64,000 nt of DNA from VAZQ01 sp963758945. Lineage in GTDB: Bacteria > Pseudomonadota > Alphaproteobacteria > Rhizobiales > Xanthobacteraceae. Made by a program: the position numbers and the translations under genes. The notes beneath the pieces are model-generated. The model worked only from the letters and a program-made list of their open reading frames with translations, ran no database searches and was not told the origin of the DNA. Where the stretch lies: positions 62,001 to 126,000 of the forward strand of contig CAVWXY010000011.1 of the NCBI GenBank assembly GCA_963758945.1, in the 5' to 3' direction. Positions 37,006 to 46,811 of this stretch are shown in pieces (the stretch's first letter is position 1; each line of letters opens with the position of its first letter).

Positions 37006-37500
37006 CTAGGCCGCGCCGTCGGGGATGAATTTCAAGGCGACGCCGTTGATGCAGTAGCGCAAGCCTGTCGGCGGCGGCCCGTCCTCGAAGACGTGGCCCA
37101 GATGTCCGCCGCAGCGGCGGCAATGCACCTCGGTGCGCGGCAGCAGCAGCAGATGGTCGGTGGAGGTGCCGATCGCGTCCGGCAGCGGCCGATAGAAGCT
37201 CGGCCAGCCGGTCCCGCTGTCGTATTTGGTCTGCGACGCAAACAGCGGCAGATCGCAGCCGGCGCAGGCGAACGTGCCCTTGCGGCGCTCGTGGTCGAGC
37301 GGGCTCGAGCCCGGGGCTTCGGTGCGATGCAGGCGCAGCACGTCGTACTGCGCCTTGCTCAGAATGCGGCGCCATTCGCTGTCGCTCTTCTGGATCTCGA
37401 ACGATCCGGCGGCCTCGACGTCGCTGCCTTGCAACCAGCGCAAGCCGGCGATCAGCGCCGCGGCGCCGGCGCCGGCCAGCAGGAGACGGCGGTCGACCAT
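37006..37500 (-). CDS. msrB: peptide methionine sulfoxide reductase B, exported
   Basis: Reduces methionine-R-sulfoxide in proteins. 164 residues. N-terminal MVDRRLLLAGAGAAALIAGL is a Tat-like signal or anchor. Zinc motifs FACAGCDLPL and VHCRRCGGHLGHV; catalytic Cys in RYCINGVAL; TKYDSGTGWPSFY and GHVFEDGPPPTGLR. Second gene of an msrAB pair, four bases after msrA. Confidence 0.95.
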   Translation of the reverse strand: MVDRRLLLAGAGAAALIAGLRWLQGSDVEAAGSFEIQKSDSEWRRILSKAQYDVLRLHRTEAPGSSPLDHERRKGTFACAGCDLPLFASQTKYDSGTGWPSFYRPLPDAIGTSTDHLLLLPRTEVHCRRCGGHLGHVFEDGPPPTGLRYCINGVALKFIPDGAA

Positions 37501-37504
37501 GAGC

Positions 37505-38116
37505 CTAGTCCTTCTTGCCCCACAGCTCCTCGAGCCGGGCGTCGCGTCCGCAATTGAAGCGGTAGAACCGGTAGCGGATCGGATTCTTCTTGTAGTAGTC
37601 CTGGTGGTAGCCCTCGGCCTTGTAGAACGGCCCGGCGGCGACGATCTCGGTCTGGATCGGCTGCTCGAAGCGCTTGGCGACCGCCGCCTTCGACGCTTCC
37701 GCCAGCGCCCGCTGCTCCTCGCCGTGATAGAAGATCGCGGTCCGGTACTGGTCTCCGCGGTCGCAGAACTGGCGGTCTTTCACCAGCGGATCGACGTTGT
37801 GCCAGAATACGTCGAGCAGCTTCTCGTAGCTCACCTTGGCCGGGTCGTAGACGATCTCGACCGCCTCGGCATGACCGGTGCCGCCGCGGGAAACCTCCTC
37901 GTAGCTTGGATTGGCGGTGTGGCCACCGGTATAACCCGAGGTCGTGCTGATCACGCCGTCGACCTTGTCGAAATCGGCTTCCACGCACCAGAAGCAGCCG
38001 CCGGCGAACGTCGCCGTGGCCGTGCTCTGCGGCGCGCCGGCTTCTCCGGCGGCGGCGGCGAGGAGGCCGAGCCAGAGCGAAAAAGCGATCCCGAGCCGTT
38101 GGCCCGCGCGGCGCAT
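37505..38116 (-). CDS. msrA: peptide methionine sulfoxide reductase A, exported
   Basis: Reduces methionine-S-sulfoxide. 203 residues from MRRAGQRLGIAFSLWLGLLA, with GGGAGG upstream; the signal peptide ends near GEAGA, so the pair acts in the periplasm. Active site GGCFWC (C41, C44) with the flanking FAGGCFWCVEADF; also GHAEAVEIVYDP and DQYRTAIFYH. Adjacent msrB confirms the pathway. Confidence 0.95.
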   Translation of the reverse strand: MRRAGQRLGIAFSLWLGLLAAAAGEAGAPQSTATATFAGGCFWCVEADFDKVDGVISTTSGYTGGHTANPSYEEVSRGGTGHAEAVEIVYDPAKVSYEKLLDVFWHNVDPLVKDRQFCDRGDQYRTAIFYHGEEQRALAEASKAAVAKRFEQPIQTEIVAAGPFYKAEGYHQDYYKKNPIRYRFYRFNCGRDARLEELWGKKD

Positions 38117-38260
38117 TGCGATCCTCCCGCCGGTTGGTGCAGAGATGCGGTGACCCGAATATACACGAGATCCGCTGCCCCGGTCTGCCGCGCGCCGGCT
38201 CACGTTCACGCGACGACCACGTGATGGGGCGCCACAGCCCTGGCAGCGAATTTTTTGTGC

Positions 38261-38364
38261 TAAAGCATGATCCCGAAAAGTGTGCAGCGGTTTTCGGAAA
38301 AGATCGTGCTCAGACAAGAAGCTAGATCGGGATGACGATTCGAAGAAAAGTCATCCCGCTCTAG
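38261..38364. repeat. AGAGCGGGATGAC palindromic repeat, copy 2
   Basis: Begins TAAAGCATGATCCCGAAAAG and ends ATCCCGCTCTAG; reverse orientation of 7352-7450. Lies between msrA and the MoxR gene; the rest of the 300-base gap has nothing recognisable. Confidence 0.75.
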
Positions 38365-38415
38365 CGGCAGCGGTGCGAACGTCTAGAGTCCGCGCTTCCG
38401 ATCTCGAGGAGACGC

Positions 38416-39261
<846 letters not shown>

Positions 39262-39267
39262 AGGATA

Positions 39268-39345
39268 CCGGATGGAGCGAAGCGAAATCCGGGATTGGCG
39301 CCAAACGGCACCGCTGGCCCCGCATTCCGCTACGCTCCGTGCGGG
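39268..39345. repeat. pair of REP-like palindromes
   Basis: CCGGATGGAGCGAAGC...ATCCGGG (39269-39293) and CCCGCATTCCGC...TGCGGG (39318-39345). Overlaps the last codons of the convergent oxidoreductase gene. Confidence 0.65.
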
Positions 39346-40865
39346 CTTCGCTGGCCGCGCGCCGGGGCGATCTCATCGCCGCTGGCGGCCTGGTTCATCG
39401 ACGGCGAGGCGATCTCCTCGGCGGTAACGGGGAGCTCGGCCAGGGCCGGCTCTTCCGGCAGCTCGCTCGGCGGCACCATCGCCCCGAGCCGCGCCTCGAC
39501 ATGCGCCGGGGCCTCGCCCGCGCGCAGCGCGGCGCGTTCGGCCACCCGGCGGTATTCCTCGTCGCGCTGGCGGGCCTGGCGCGCCAGGAAGCGCTCGCTG
39601 GCGTCGAACCACCAGTAGTAGACCTGCATCGCTGCGCGGCCGAGCCTGCCCCCCGCCCACACCAGTTCGAACGGAGCGAATAATCGCCAGCTGTCGTCGC
39701 CCTCGACGATCGCCTGCGCGATGACGTTGCCGGCCATGGCGGTGGTGTTGAGCCCATGTCCGCCGAAGCCGCTGGCGAGCCACAGCCCGGGCGACAGCTC
39801 GCCGATCTGCGGCATGCGGTGCAGGGCGTTGCCGAGCACGCCCGACCAGGCATGCTCGACCTCGACCGCACCGAGCTGCGGATAGAGCGCGGCGAGGTCG
39901 GCTTTGAGCCGCGGCACGACCGTGCGCGGGTCGCCCTCCCAGGTCGTCGAGTGCCCGGACAAGATGAGCCGGTCGTTGCCGACGACGCGGTAGTGGTTGT
40001 TGGCGAGATCGGTATCGGTCACCGCCCCGCGATAGGCGACCGCCTCGGCGAGCCGCGGCCCGAGCGGCGCGGTGGCGATCACGTAGCTCCAGATCGGCAT
40101 CAGCGTGCCGGCGACGCGCGGCATCAGCGCGCCGAGATGGACGTTGCCGCAGAGCACCACGTGGCCCGCGCGCACGCGCGCGGAGGGCACGCCGACGCGC
40201 TTGCGCACGCCTTCGACGTCGATCGACAGCGCCGGCGTCCCCTCGAAGATGCGCGCTCCCGCCGCCTCCGCCGCTTGCGCGAGCCCGAGCGCATAGTTCA
40301 GCGGATGGATGTGGAAGGCGCGCGGCAGATGCAGCGCGTGGAAATAGTGATCGGTCCTGAGCACCGCGCGCACGCGCTCGGCCGGCCAGGCCTCGGCCTC
40401 GACGCCGAGCTCCTGGCGGTAGAACTCGACGTCCGCCAGCAGCGCATCGTCGTCGTCGGTCTTGGATGCCTTGAGCCAGCCGGCGACCGGCGCCACCCCC
40501 GGCATGCGCGCCTCGGCGATGGTCGTGCCGACATATTTGAGACCCATCTCGGACAGCGCCCACAGCGCCTTGGCGTGGTCGAGGCCGACGCGGCTGATGA
40601 TCCTGTCCATGGATTCGGCGAAGCCGGGAAGCACGAAGCCGTCGTTGCGGCCGGACGCGTTCCAGGCGACGCGCGCGCTCTCCAGCACCGCGACCGACCA
40701 GCCGCGCCGCGCGATCTCGCGCGCGGCGGTGAGCCCGGCGAGGCCGGCGCCGACGACGCAGACGTCGACGTCGAGATCGTAGGTGAGCGGCTCGCGCGCG
40801 GCAGCCGGCACCATGGTCGCCGTGTACCAGGTCGGCGCGTAGGACGCCCGCTCGGACGCGTTCAC
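39330..40865 (-). CDS. FAD-dependent oxidoreductase (D-amino acid / gamma-glutamylputrescine oxidase type)
   Basis: 511 residues. FAD-binding DVCVVGAGLAGLTAAREIAR at about 34-53 and the DAO-family C-terminal motif GELSPGLWLASGFGGHGLNT. Fits the PuuB-like branch that oxidises amines with H2O2 production. The C-terminal 60 residues are unusually long and Ala/Pro/Glu-rich, partly encoded by a REP repeat, so the true end may be shorter. Substrate uncertain. Confidence 0.85.
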   Translation of the reverse strand: MNASERASYAPTWYTATMVPAAAREPLTYDLDVDVCVVGAGLAGLTAAREIARRGWSVAVLESARVAWNASGRNDGFVLPGFAESMDRIISRVGLDHAKALWALSEMGLKYVGTTIAEARMPGVAPVAGWLKASKTDDDDALLADVEFYRQELGVEAEAWPAERVRAVLRTDHYFHALHLPRAFHIHPLNYALGLAQAAEAAGARIFEGTPALSIDVEGVRKRVGVPSARVRAGHVVLCGNVHLGALMPRVAGTLMPIWSYVIATAPLGPRLAEAVAYRGAVTDTDLANNHYRVVGNDRLILSGHSTTWEGDPRTVVPRLKADLAALYPQLGAVEVEHAWSGVLGNALHRMPQIGELSPGLWLASGFGGHGLNTTAMAGNVIAQAIVEGDDSWRLFAPFELVWAGGRLGRAAMQVYYWWFDASERFLARQARQRDEEYRRVAERAALRAGEAPAHVEARLGAMVPPSELPEEPALAELPVTAEEIASPSMNQAASGDEIAPARGQRSPHGA

Positions 40866-41122
40866 GTTTTCTTCCCGTCAGGTATCCGATGCCGGCAAAT
40901 CAGTAACCAGACATCGCCGGCGGGCGCAATCGGCGGCGATCCCGATCAATGCTTGGAGCGAGATCCCGGTTCAATCCGAGGCGATTTGGCTCTAGGATTC
41001 CATCGTTGCGCTGCTAGCATGAGATATCGGAAATCCACCGTCGGTGATCCGACTTCGGCAGCCGAGCCGATCGGTGATGTCGTTTCCGGTGGCCGCCAAC
41101 CGATGATTGATCCCTGCCCGCC

Positions 41123-41650
41123 ATGCGCCTGATCTTGCTGCGACACGCCAAGTCGGAAAAGGCCGAAGCGGGCATGGGCGACCACGAGCGCCGGCTCAAT
41201 GCGCGCGGCCGCGACGATGCGCCCTTGATCGGCGCCTACATGGCCCGTCACGGGCTCGTCCCCGACTGCGCCGTCGTGTCGACCGCGGCGCGCACGCGCG
41301 AGACCTGGGAGCGCGTCGCCGCCGCGCTCGCCGGGCGGCCGCGGGTGATCTACGAGGACCGGCTCTACGAGGCCCGTCCCGAGGCGATGCTCGCGGTGGT
41401 GAAGGAGAGCGGACCGGCGGTGCGCACGCTGCTGTTGGTGGGCCACAATCCCGGACTGCACGAGTTGGCGCGGCTGTTGATCGCTTCGGGCGACGTCGAG
41501 GCGCGCGAGCGGCTCAACGAGGGGCTGCCGACCTCCGGCCTCGCGGTGATCGATTTCGCGGGCAGGGATTGGCGCAAGGTGCATCCCCATGGCGGGCGGC
41601 TCGAGCGCTTCGTCAGCCCCCGGTCGCTCGCCGCCGCCGATCGGGTCTGA
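41123..41650 (+). CDS. SixA-like histidine phosphatase
   Basis: 175 residues of the RHG superfamily: N-terminal MRLILLRHAKSEKAE with the phospho-accepting His, Arg in STAARTRETW and second His in LLLVGHNPGLHELARL. SixA dephosphorylates phosphohistidine in kinase relay domains; other members hydrolyse small phosphates. Preferred function by family length, but not proven. Confidence 0.85.
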   Translation: MRLILLRHAKSEKAEAGMGDHERRLNARGRDDAPLIGAYMARHGLVPDCAVVSTAARTRETWERVAAALAGRPRVIYEDRLYEARPEAMLAVVKESGPAVRTLLLVGHNPGLHELARLLIASGDVEARERLNEGLPTSGLAVIDFAGRDWRKVHPHGGRLERFVSPRSLAAADRV

Positions 41651-41658
41651 GCGCGTGT

Positions 41659-41790
41659 GAGGCTCGCCTCATACGCGCAGACGAAACGAGCAGCGCGCGC
41701 GAGGCCTGCCTCAGGCGCGCAGACGAAACGAGCAGCGCGCGTGAGGTCCGCCTCGTGCGCGCAGGCGATAAAGAGCGCGGCCCGTGTGAG
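41659..41790. repeat. 42-bp tandem repeat, about three copies
   Basis: Units begin at 41659, 41701 and 41743 (GAGGCTCGCCTC, GAGGCCTGCCTC, GAGGTCCGCCTC), with a worn fourth at about 41788. Each has CGCGCAGACGAAACGAGCAG or its remnant. The period is 42, a multiple of three, so the repeat is open in several frames. Between sixA-like and uspA. Confidence 0.8.
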
Positions 41791-41914
41791 ACCTGCCTGG
41801 CGGATGTGTGCGCCTGCGTGATCGCGGTCGCCGCCCTGCCCCGGCCGGCTTCTCACGCTTGGCTGGCGGCCGTGGCAATATGCCGGGAAAAGCAAGTCAC
41901 AGAGGGACGGTGCC

Positions 41915-42349
41915 ATGTACAGGAAGATCCTCGTTCCGATCGACCTCGCCGATCAGGAGCTCGCCAAGCCCGCGGTGGCGACCGCCTTGATGATGGCGGG
42001 CTCATCGGACAGCGCGATCCGCTTCATCAATGTGCTGCCGCTCACGCCGGTGATGCTGGCGGAATACGTGCCGCCCGACTTCGAGGTGCAGCAGCGCAAG
42101 GCGGCGGAGGATGCGCTTGCCATCGTGGTCAAGGAGACCGGGCTTCCGGCCGGGCGCGTGTCGTGCGTCGTGCGCCAGGGCGGCATCTACCAGGAGATCC
42201 TGGAGGAGGCCGGCAACATGCAGGCCGATCTCATCGTCATGAGCTCGCACCGGCCGCAGCGGCATGCGGTCCGCACCTATTTCCTCGGCTCCAATGCCGG
42301 CCACGTCGTGCGCTACGCCAAATGCTCGGTGCTGGTGGTGCGGAACTGA
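41915..42349 (+). CDS. universal stress protein (UspA family)
   Basis: 144 residues. MYRKILVPIDLADQ at the N-terminus and the ATP-binding C-terminal motif ADLIVMSSHRPQRHAVRTYF followed by GSNAGHVVRYAKCSVLVVRN (G-S-x-A...C-S/P-V-L-V-V). Cytoplasmic stress response; ligand binding likely. GAGGGACGGTGCC precedes the ATG. Confidence 0.9.
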   Translation: MYRKILVPIDLADQELAKPAVATALMMAGSSDSAIRFINVLPLTPVMLAEYVPPDFEVQQRKAAEDALAIVVKETGLPAGRVSCVVRQGGIYQEILEEAGNMQADLIVMSSHRPQRHAVRTYFLGSNAGHVVRYAKCSVLVVRN

Positions 42350-42991
42350 CGGCGCGGGACCACCTCGCGGCAATGGCTACGTCACGTATTTAGTTGTTGA
42401 CTACGATAAGTGCTCATGCTATGACGCGAAAATCCCGCTCATCGAGGGGCGTCTCCGGAGACGATCCTGAAGGCGGAGCGGGATGTGGCGTCCCGGCCGC
42501 GGCTCGTAAACCGTGCCCGGGAGGTTCGGGACCTTCGGCCGACCGGGCGCGACACCCGGCAGCGAAGGTCGCCCGCGCAACGGGAGCCGCAGGCAACTGC
42601 GGAGACGGAGAGCGCGGAGCGGGCCCAAAACCGCCACGGCGGAGCGCCGCGAGGCCCGTTCCGGTTTGCCCCGGACGGCCGCGTCTCGCAAACGTGGTGT
42701 CGCGCCTTACGAGCGCGACGGAATGAGGATACCGCCTCCCGGCGCTCCGCCGCCCCCTCGGTTGGGGGCCGGAAGCCGAGAAGAGGAAGGCAAGCAAACC
42801 CGGGCGCAGCAACGCGCCGCGGGAACGAAGAAGACTGTGCTGTTTGAAATCGTGAAGGTGGAACGACGCAAGCGGCGCATCGGCAACGCCACGCTCGAGC
42901 GCAATCGCGTCGGCGGCAACGCATTCGGGTCCTCCCCGAGGGCGAGCCTCGGCGCGTCCGCAGGCAACGTGCCGGCGTGCGAGCTGCCGCC
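42350..42991. other. 642-base intergenic stretch, no supported gene
   Basis: Contains GC-rich inverted motifs and frames without good starts on both strands. The sequence near 42430-42500 and near 42720-42780 looks like dispersed intergenic repeat rather than coding sequence. The ends of the catabolic operon and uspA converge here, so a terminator is likely, but no hairpin with U-run was found. Confidence 0.4.
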
Positions 42992-43588
42992 CTACCCGTC
43001 CGGCGCCAGCTCTTTCGGCACCGCCTCCGGCCGATAGCGGCCCGGCCGGTTGCGCTTGAAGTAGGTGCCGCTCTGCCACGCGAACCAGCCGAAGAAGCCG
43101 CAGAGCAAGGCCGCGGCCGCATAGGCACCGAGCTGCAACGCGCGCGCGGTGAGCGCCGCGAGCGCCACGGCTACGGCGATGAAAACGGCGAGCCCGGGCC
43201 AATAGAGCAGCGCCGGCATGCCGGTCTCGAACGAGGCTGCGCCGCCCGCCGCCGCGACCCGGGCGCTCAGCTCGCGCACGAACGCGCCGTAAGCGTGGTC
43301 CTGCGTCGCTTGCTCGATGAGCGAGCGCCACGAGGTCGAGCCGATCGACAGCCGCGGCCCGCCGCGCCACCAGATCTCGGTGACGAAGCGCCGCGTCTGC
43401 ATGGTCACCGGGCGGAACGATAGCCGGATGCGGGTGATGCCCCGGTAGGGGATGCGCCCCTGCCGCCGCCCCGCGCTCCATTCGAGCGCGTCGGAGCGCA
43501 GCCGGAGCTCGAAGGGTGCGCCCATCAGCGACGGCTTGTGGACATAGACCGGGTCGCCGTCGGAATCGGACGCCTGCTCCGGCGACAT
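42992..43588 (-). CDS. membrane protein, last gene of the Rieske operon
   Basis: 198 residues from MSPEQASDSDGDPVYVHKPS. The first 130 residues are a PH-like beta-rich cytoplasmic part (GAPFELRLRSDALEWSAG, YRGITRIRLSFRPVTMQTRR, IWWRGGPRLSIGSTSW), then two hydrophobic helices (LYWPGLAVFIAVAVALAALT, LGAYAAAALLCGFFGWF) and a basic tail. Starts five bases after the MFS stop. Function unknown; not a recognised catabolic enzyme. Confidence 0.7.
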   Translation of the reverse strand: MSPEQASDSDGDPVYVHKPSLMGAPFELRLRSDALEWSAGRRQGRIPYRGITRIRLSFRPVTMQTRRFVTEIWWRGGPRLSIGSTSWRSLIEQATQDHAYGAFVRELSARVAAAGGAASFETGMPALLYWPGLAVFIAVAVALAALTARALQLGAYAAAALLCGFFGWFAWQSGTYFKRNRPGRYRPEAVPKELAPDG

Positions 43589-43593
43589 GGTGC

Positions 43594-44838
43594 TCACGGC
43601 GGGGTCTCGGGGGTCAATTTGTCGACCCGGCGCAGCGTCGGAAATGCCCACATCCAGATCAGCATGACCATGATCGTACCCAGGCCGCCGATCAAGGCCG
43701 AGGGTACCGCGCCGAGCCAGGCCGCGACCGTGCCGGCGCGGAATTCGCCGAGCGAGCCGGAGGAGCCCGTGAACATCGAATTCACCGCCAGCACGCGCCC
43801 GAGCATGTCGTAGGGCGTGCGCATCTGCACCAGCGATTGCCGGATGACGACGCTGACCGCGTCGGCCGCCCCGTAGACCGCGAGCGCGAGGAACGACAGC
43901 AGCACCGACGTCGACAGGGCGAACAGGAGGCTCGCGAGCCCGAACGTTCCGACCGCGGCGAACATGATGCGGCCCGCGCCGCCGGTAATGCCGCGGTGCG
44001 CGAGCACGATCGAGATCGTCAGCGCCCCCACCGCCGGCGCCGAGCGCAGCAGGCCGAGCGTCCAGGGTCCCGCCTGCAGGATGTCGCGGGCATAGATCGG
44101 CAACAGCGCGGTCACCCCGCCGAGCAGGACCGCGAACAGGTCGAGCGAGATCGCGCCGAGCAGGACCGGGCGACCGCTGATGTAGCGAAAGCCGGCGAGC
44201 AGGGTCTCCAGGCTGATCGGCCGGCGCTCCGTCTTGTGCGCATCGTCGCGCGGGCGCAGCTGCACCAAGCCGATCAGCGCGCCCGCGGCGAGGAACACCG
44301 CGGCGCAGGTGGCGTAGACCGTCGTCGCGCCGAGCGTGGCGTACAACAGCCCGCCGAGCGACGGCCCGCAGATCACGGCGGTCTGCTGCGCGCTGGCGGA
44401 TGCCGCGATGGCGCGCGGCAACAGCTGCGCCGGCACGACGCCGGGAAGAAGCGCATGGATGGTGGGTATCTCGAAGGCACGCGCGGTGCCCGACAGGAAC
44501 AGCACCGCCAGCATGGCGTCGCGATCGAGCCAGCCTCGCGCGGTGCCGAGCGCCAGCGCCAGCGCCGCCAGCGCCTTTGCCGCCTGGCAGGCGGCCACGA
44601 CGATCCGGCGGTCGAACAGGTCGGCGACCTGGCCGACCAGCACCGAGAACGCCACCAGCGGCACGAACTGGACGAGCCCGACCAGGCCGAGGTCGAACGC
44701 ATCGTCGGTGAGCGCGTAGATCTGCCAGCCCACCGCCACGCCCTGCATCATGAAGGCGCCGTTGATGCAGGTGCGCGCGCACCAGAACAGCACGAAGGAG
44801 CGGTGCTGCGTCAGGGAAGCGGCGGCGGACGTGGGCAT
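43594..44838 (-). CDS. MFS transporter, EntS-like
   Basis: 414 residues with about 12 helices. Loop-2-3 motif GQVADLFDRRIVVAACQAAK. Starts MPTSAAASLTQHRSFVLFWC. EntS-like MFS proteins export siderophores or drugs; here it follows the aromatic oxygenase genes and more likely carries a substrate or product. 17 bases after the beta-subunit stop, five before the next start, so part of one operon. Confidence 0.85.
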   Translation of the reverse strand: MPTSAAASLTQHRSFVLFWCARTCINGAFMMQGVAVGWQIYALTDDAFDLGLVGLVQFVPLVAFSVLVGQVADLFDRRIVVAACQAAKALAALALALGTARGWLDRDAMLAVLFLSGTARAFEIPTIHALLPGVVPAQLLPRAIAASASAQQTAVICGPSLGGLLYATLGATTVYATCAAVFLAAGALIGLVQLRPRDDAHKTERRPISLETLLAGFRYISGRPVLLGAISLDLFAVLLGGVTALLPIYARDILQAGPWTLGLLRSAPAVGALTISIVLAHRGITGGAGRIMFAAVGTFGLASLLFALSTSVLLSFLALAVYGAADAVSVVIRQSLVQMRTPYDMLGRVLAVNSMFTGSSGSLGEFRAGTVAAWLGAVPSALIGGLGTIMVMLIWMWAFPTLRRVDKLTPETPP

Positions 44839-44855
44839 GCCTCGTCAGCCGGCGG

Positions 44856-45326
44856 CTACAGCGGAATCGCGAGCAGGGTGTCGATCAGCCGGCTGTCGAG
44901 GATCACGAGCTTCTCGGTGAAGCGCGCCTCGCCGCCGTCGAGCACCACCTGGTCGCGGTAGCAGCCGGTGGCGAACAGCGTGATCTCGCCGGTATGCATG
45001 ATGCGTGCGACGATGAAGCCCGTCTGCGCCTCGACCACGCCCTCCTCGCCCGGCGCGATCACCGGCGAACCGATGACGTGCCGGTAGCGCTGCGCTTCGT
45101 AGACGTTGGCGTCGCGCAGCGAACGCACGCGGTCGCGCAGCATGGCGCGCGAGGTGGCGTAGATCAGCGCGAGCGGCAGGCCGCGCGCGAAATTCTCCGC
45201 CGTCGTGACGCGGTAGCGGCCGTCCGCGGTGAAGAAGTCCGGCCACGCTTCGAGCTCGTTGCCGTCGATCGCCTGGGCGTAGCGGGCGTTGAGATCCTGG
45301 ACCCTGAGCATGAGCTCGATGGTCAT
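44856..45326 (-). CDS. aromatic-ring-hydroxylating dioxygenase beta subunit
   Basis: 156 residues. Small subunit of the alpha3beta3 type: LNARYAQAIDGNELEAWPDF, a family segment, then RYRVTTAENFARG, RSLRDANVYEAQRYRHVIG, and ITLFATGCYRDQVV. Structural role with the Rieske alpha subunit at 45575. A 248-base gap separates the genes, holding a weak 78-codon frame that I do not accept. Confidence 0.85.
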   Translation of the reverse strand: MTIELMLRVQDLNARYAQAIDGNELEAWPDFFTADGRYRVTTAENFARGLPLALIYATSRAMLRDRVRSLRDANVYEAQRYRHVIGSPVIAPGEEGVVEAQTGFIVARIMHTGEITLFATGCYRDQVVLDGGEARFTEKLVILDSRLIDTLLAIPL

Positions 45327-45574
45327 GGCTCAAGCGGCTGCCGCTGTAGGGGGGGCGAAGGCGCACACTCGGCTCGCAGCCGGCGCACGGTGCAGCGCGC
45401 CTTTGCCCACGCGTCTCGATCGTCCAGCGCTGTTCTCCGCGCGGGCACGACGCTGCCGCCGTCCCAAAAACGTGCAATTCGTGCCACCGCGCCCATAGCC
45501 CGTCGAAGACGGGCGTAAACGCCCTGATGGCCCACCCCGCCGCCCTGCTCGATGTTCATGATTCGAGTATCAAC

Positions 45575-46807
45575 TTACATGGCCATGTAGCCGCGATAGG
45601 CCTTCCAGAAACCGCGCACGGCCGCCTCGGTGACGCGATTGTCGTCGGAGGCGATGCTCGCGCCGCCCATCTCCACGACCGACACGAGATCGGCGGCGGT
45701 AGCGGTCGCGCGCTGCACGAAGCCCGGCGCGGCACCGTCTTCCATCGAGATGTAGCCGGCCGGGCCGATCAAATTGGCCTGCAGCAGACGGCGCTCGGTC
45801 ATCGCCGCGTCGTCGCTCGCAAATCCGAAGCAGGTCCAGACCAGCTCGGTCCGATCCGGACCTTGCGGCACGAGGCGTCGCACCGCCAAGCTGTTGCGGG
45901 TCTGCTGCAGCACGAAGGTCGGGAACACGGACAGGATCTGCAGGCCGACGCCGTCGCCGAACTCGTCGACCGTCTCCAGCAATTCAGGCACCTCGAGCCC
46001 GAATCCTTCCTGTGCCGCGCGCATGCCGGCCTGCTCGTATTCCTTGCCGCCGGTATCGGCGGCGAGCGAATAGCTCACATGGTGGCCGCCGCAGTCGCTC
46101 ACTACGATGCCGCCCTTCTGCGAGAGGCGGTTGAGGCGGAAGGTGGTGAAGAAGGTGTGCAACAGGCTGGCGTGGTAGGTGTCCTTGACGTTCTCCACGT
46201 AGAGCTTCCAGTTGCTCGGCAAAGTCTGGCTGTAGCCGCCGAGCAGCTTGACCGGCGCGCGCATCACGCGGCGGATGCGGCGCACGATCTCCGTCCCGAG
46301 ATATTGCTCGAGCGGCGGCGTCTCCCGCGCGAGCGTGCCGAACACGAGGCCGCAAAGCGTCGTCAGGCGCAGCTTGCGCGGCCCGTGCGCCTCCGGGCGA
46401 CACTCGGCCGGCATGCCGCCCTTGCCGCCCAATCCCTTGCGGAAGGCGACGCCGGTGAGGTTGCCGGCGAGATCGTAGCTCCAGTTGTGATAGACGCAGA
46501 TGATGTCGCGCGCCTCGCCGCGCTCCTCGAGCACCAGCAGCGATCCGCGATGGGCGCAGCGGTTCTCGAAGGCGTTGAGGGCGCCGTCGCGGTCGCGGGT
46601 CACCACCACCGGCATCTCGCCGAGGCTCGAGCGGCGATAGCTGCCGGGCTCCGGCAGCTCGGCCTCGAGGCAGAGGAAGCTCCAGGTCGCGCCGCGAAAG
46701 ATGCGCGCCTGCTCCTCGTCGTAGAGGTCGCGATCGGCATAGACCCAATACGGCACTCGCGTCAGCCCTTCCGCGGGCCAATGTCGTGCGGCGGCTGCGA
46801 TGGTCAT
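45575..46807 (-). CDS. Rieske non-haem iron oxygenase alpha subunit
   Basis: 410 residues. Rieske ligands in NRCAHRGSLL (Cys-x-His) and CVYHNWSYDLAG (Cys-x-x-His), iron centre in ENVKDTYHASLLHTFF (Asp and two His). Initiates oxidation of aromatic acids (benzoate, anthranilate or salicylate-type). Needs a ferredoxin or reductase not encoded here. Four bases after the upstream Bug gene's stop, so in the same operon. Confidence 0.9.
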   Translation of the reverse strand: MTIAAAARHWPAEGLTRVPYWVYADRDLYDEEQARIFRGATWSFLCLEAELPEPGSYRRSSLGEMPVVVTRDRDGALNAFENRCAHRGSLLVLEERGEARDIICVYHNWSYDLAGNLTGVAFRKGLGGKGGMPAECRPEAHGPRKLRLTTLCGLVFGTLARETPPLEQYLGTEIVRRIRRVMRAPVKLLGGYSQTLPSNWKLYVENVKDTYHASLLHTFFTTFRLNRLSQKGGIVVSDCGGHHVSYSLAADTGGKEYEQAGMRAAQEGFGLEVPELLETVDEFGDGVGLQILSVFPTFVLQQTRNSLAVRRLVPQGPDRTELVWTCFGFASDDAAMTERRLLQANLIGPAGYISMEDGAAPGFVQRATATAADLVSVVEMGGASIASDDNRVTEAAVRGFWKAYRGYMAM

Positions 46808-46811
46808 GGCG

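Noticed and set aside
41659..41790. CRISPR-like array
   Set aside because: Units are adjacent with no unique spacers; simple tandem repeat.
45323..45559. 78-codon frame between the oxygenase alpha and beta subunits (stop overlapping the next ATG)
   Set aside because: The overlap is attractive and a ferredoxin would fit, but there is no Cys-His or Cys4 motif, and composition is that of a shadow. Left as unresolved gap.
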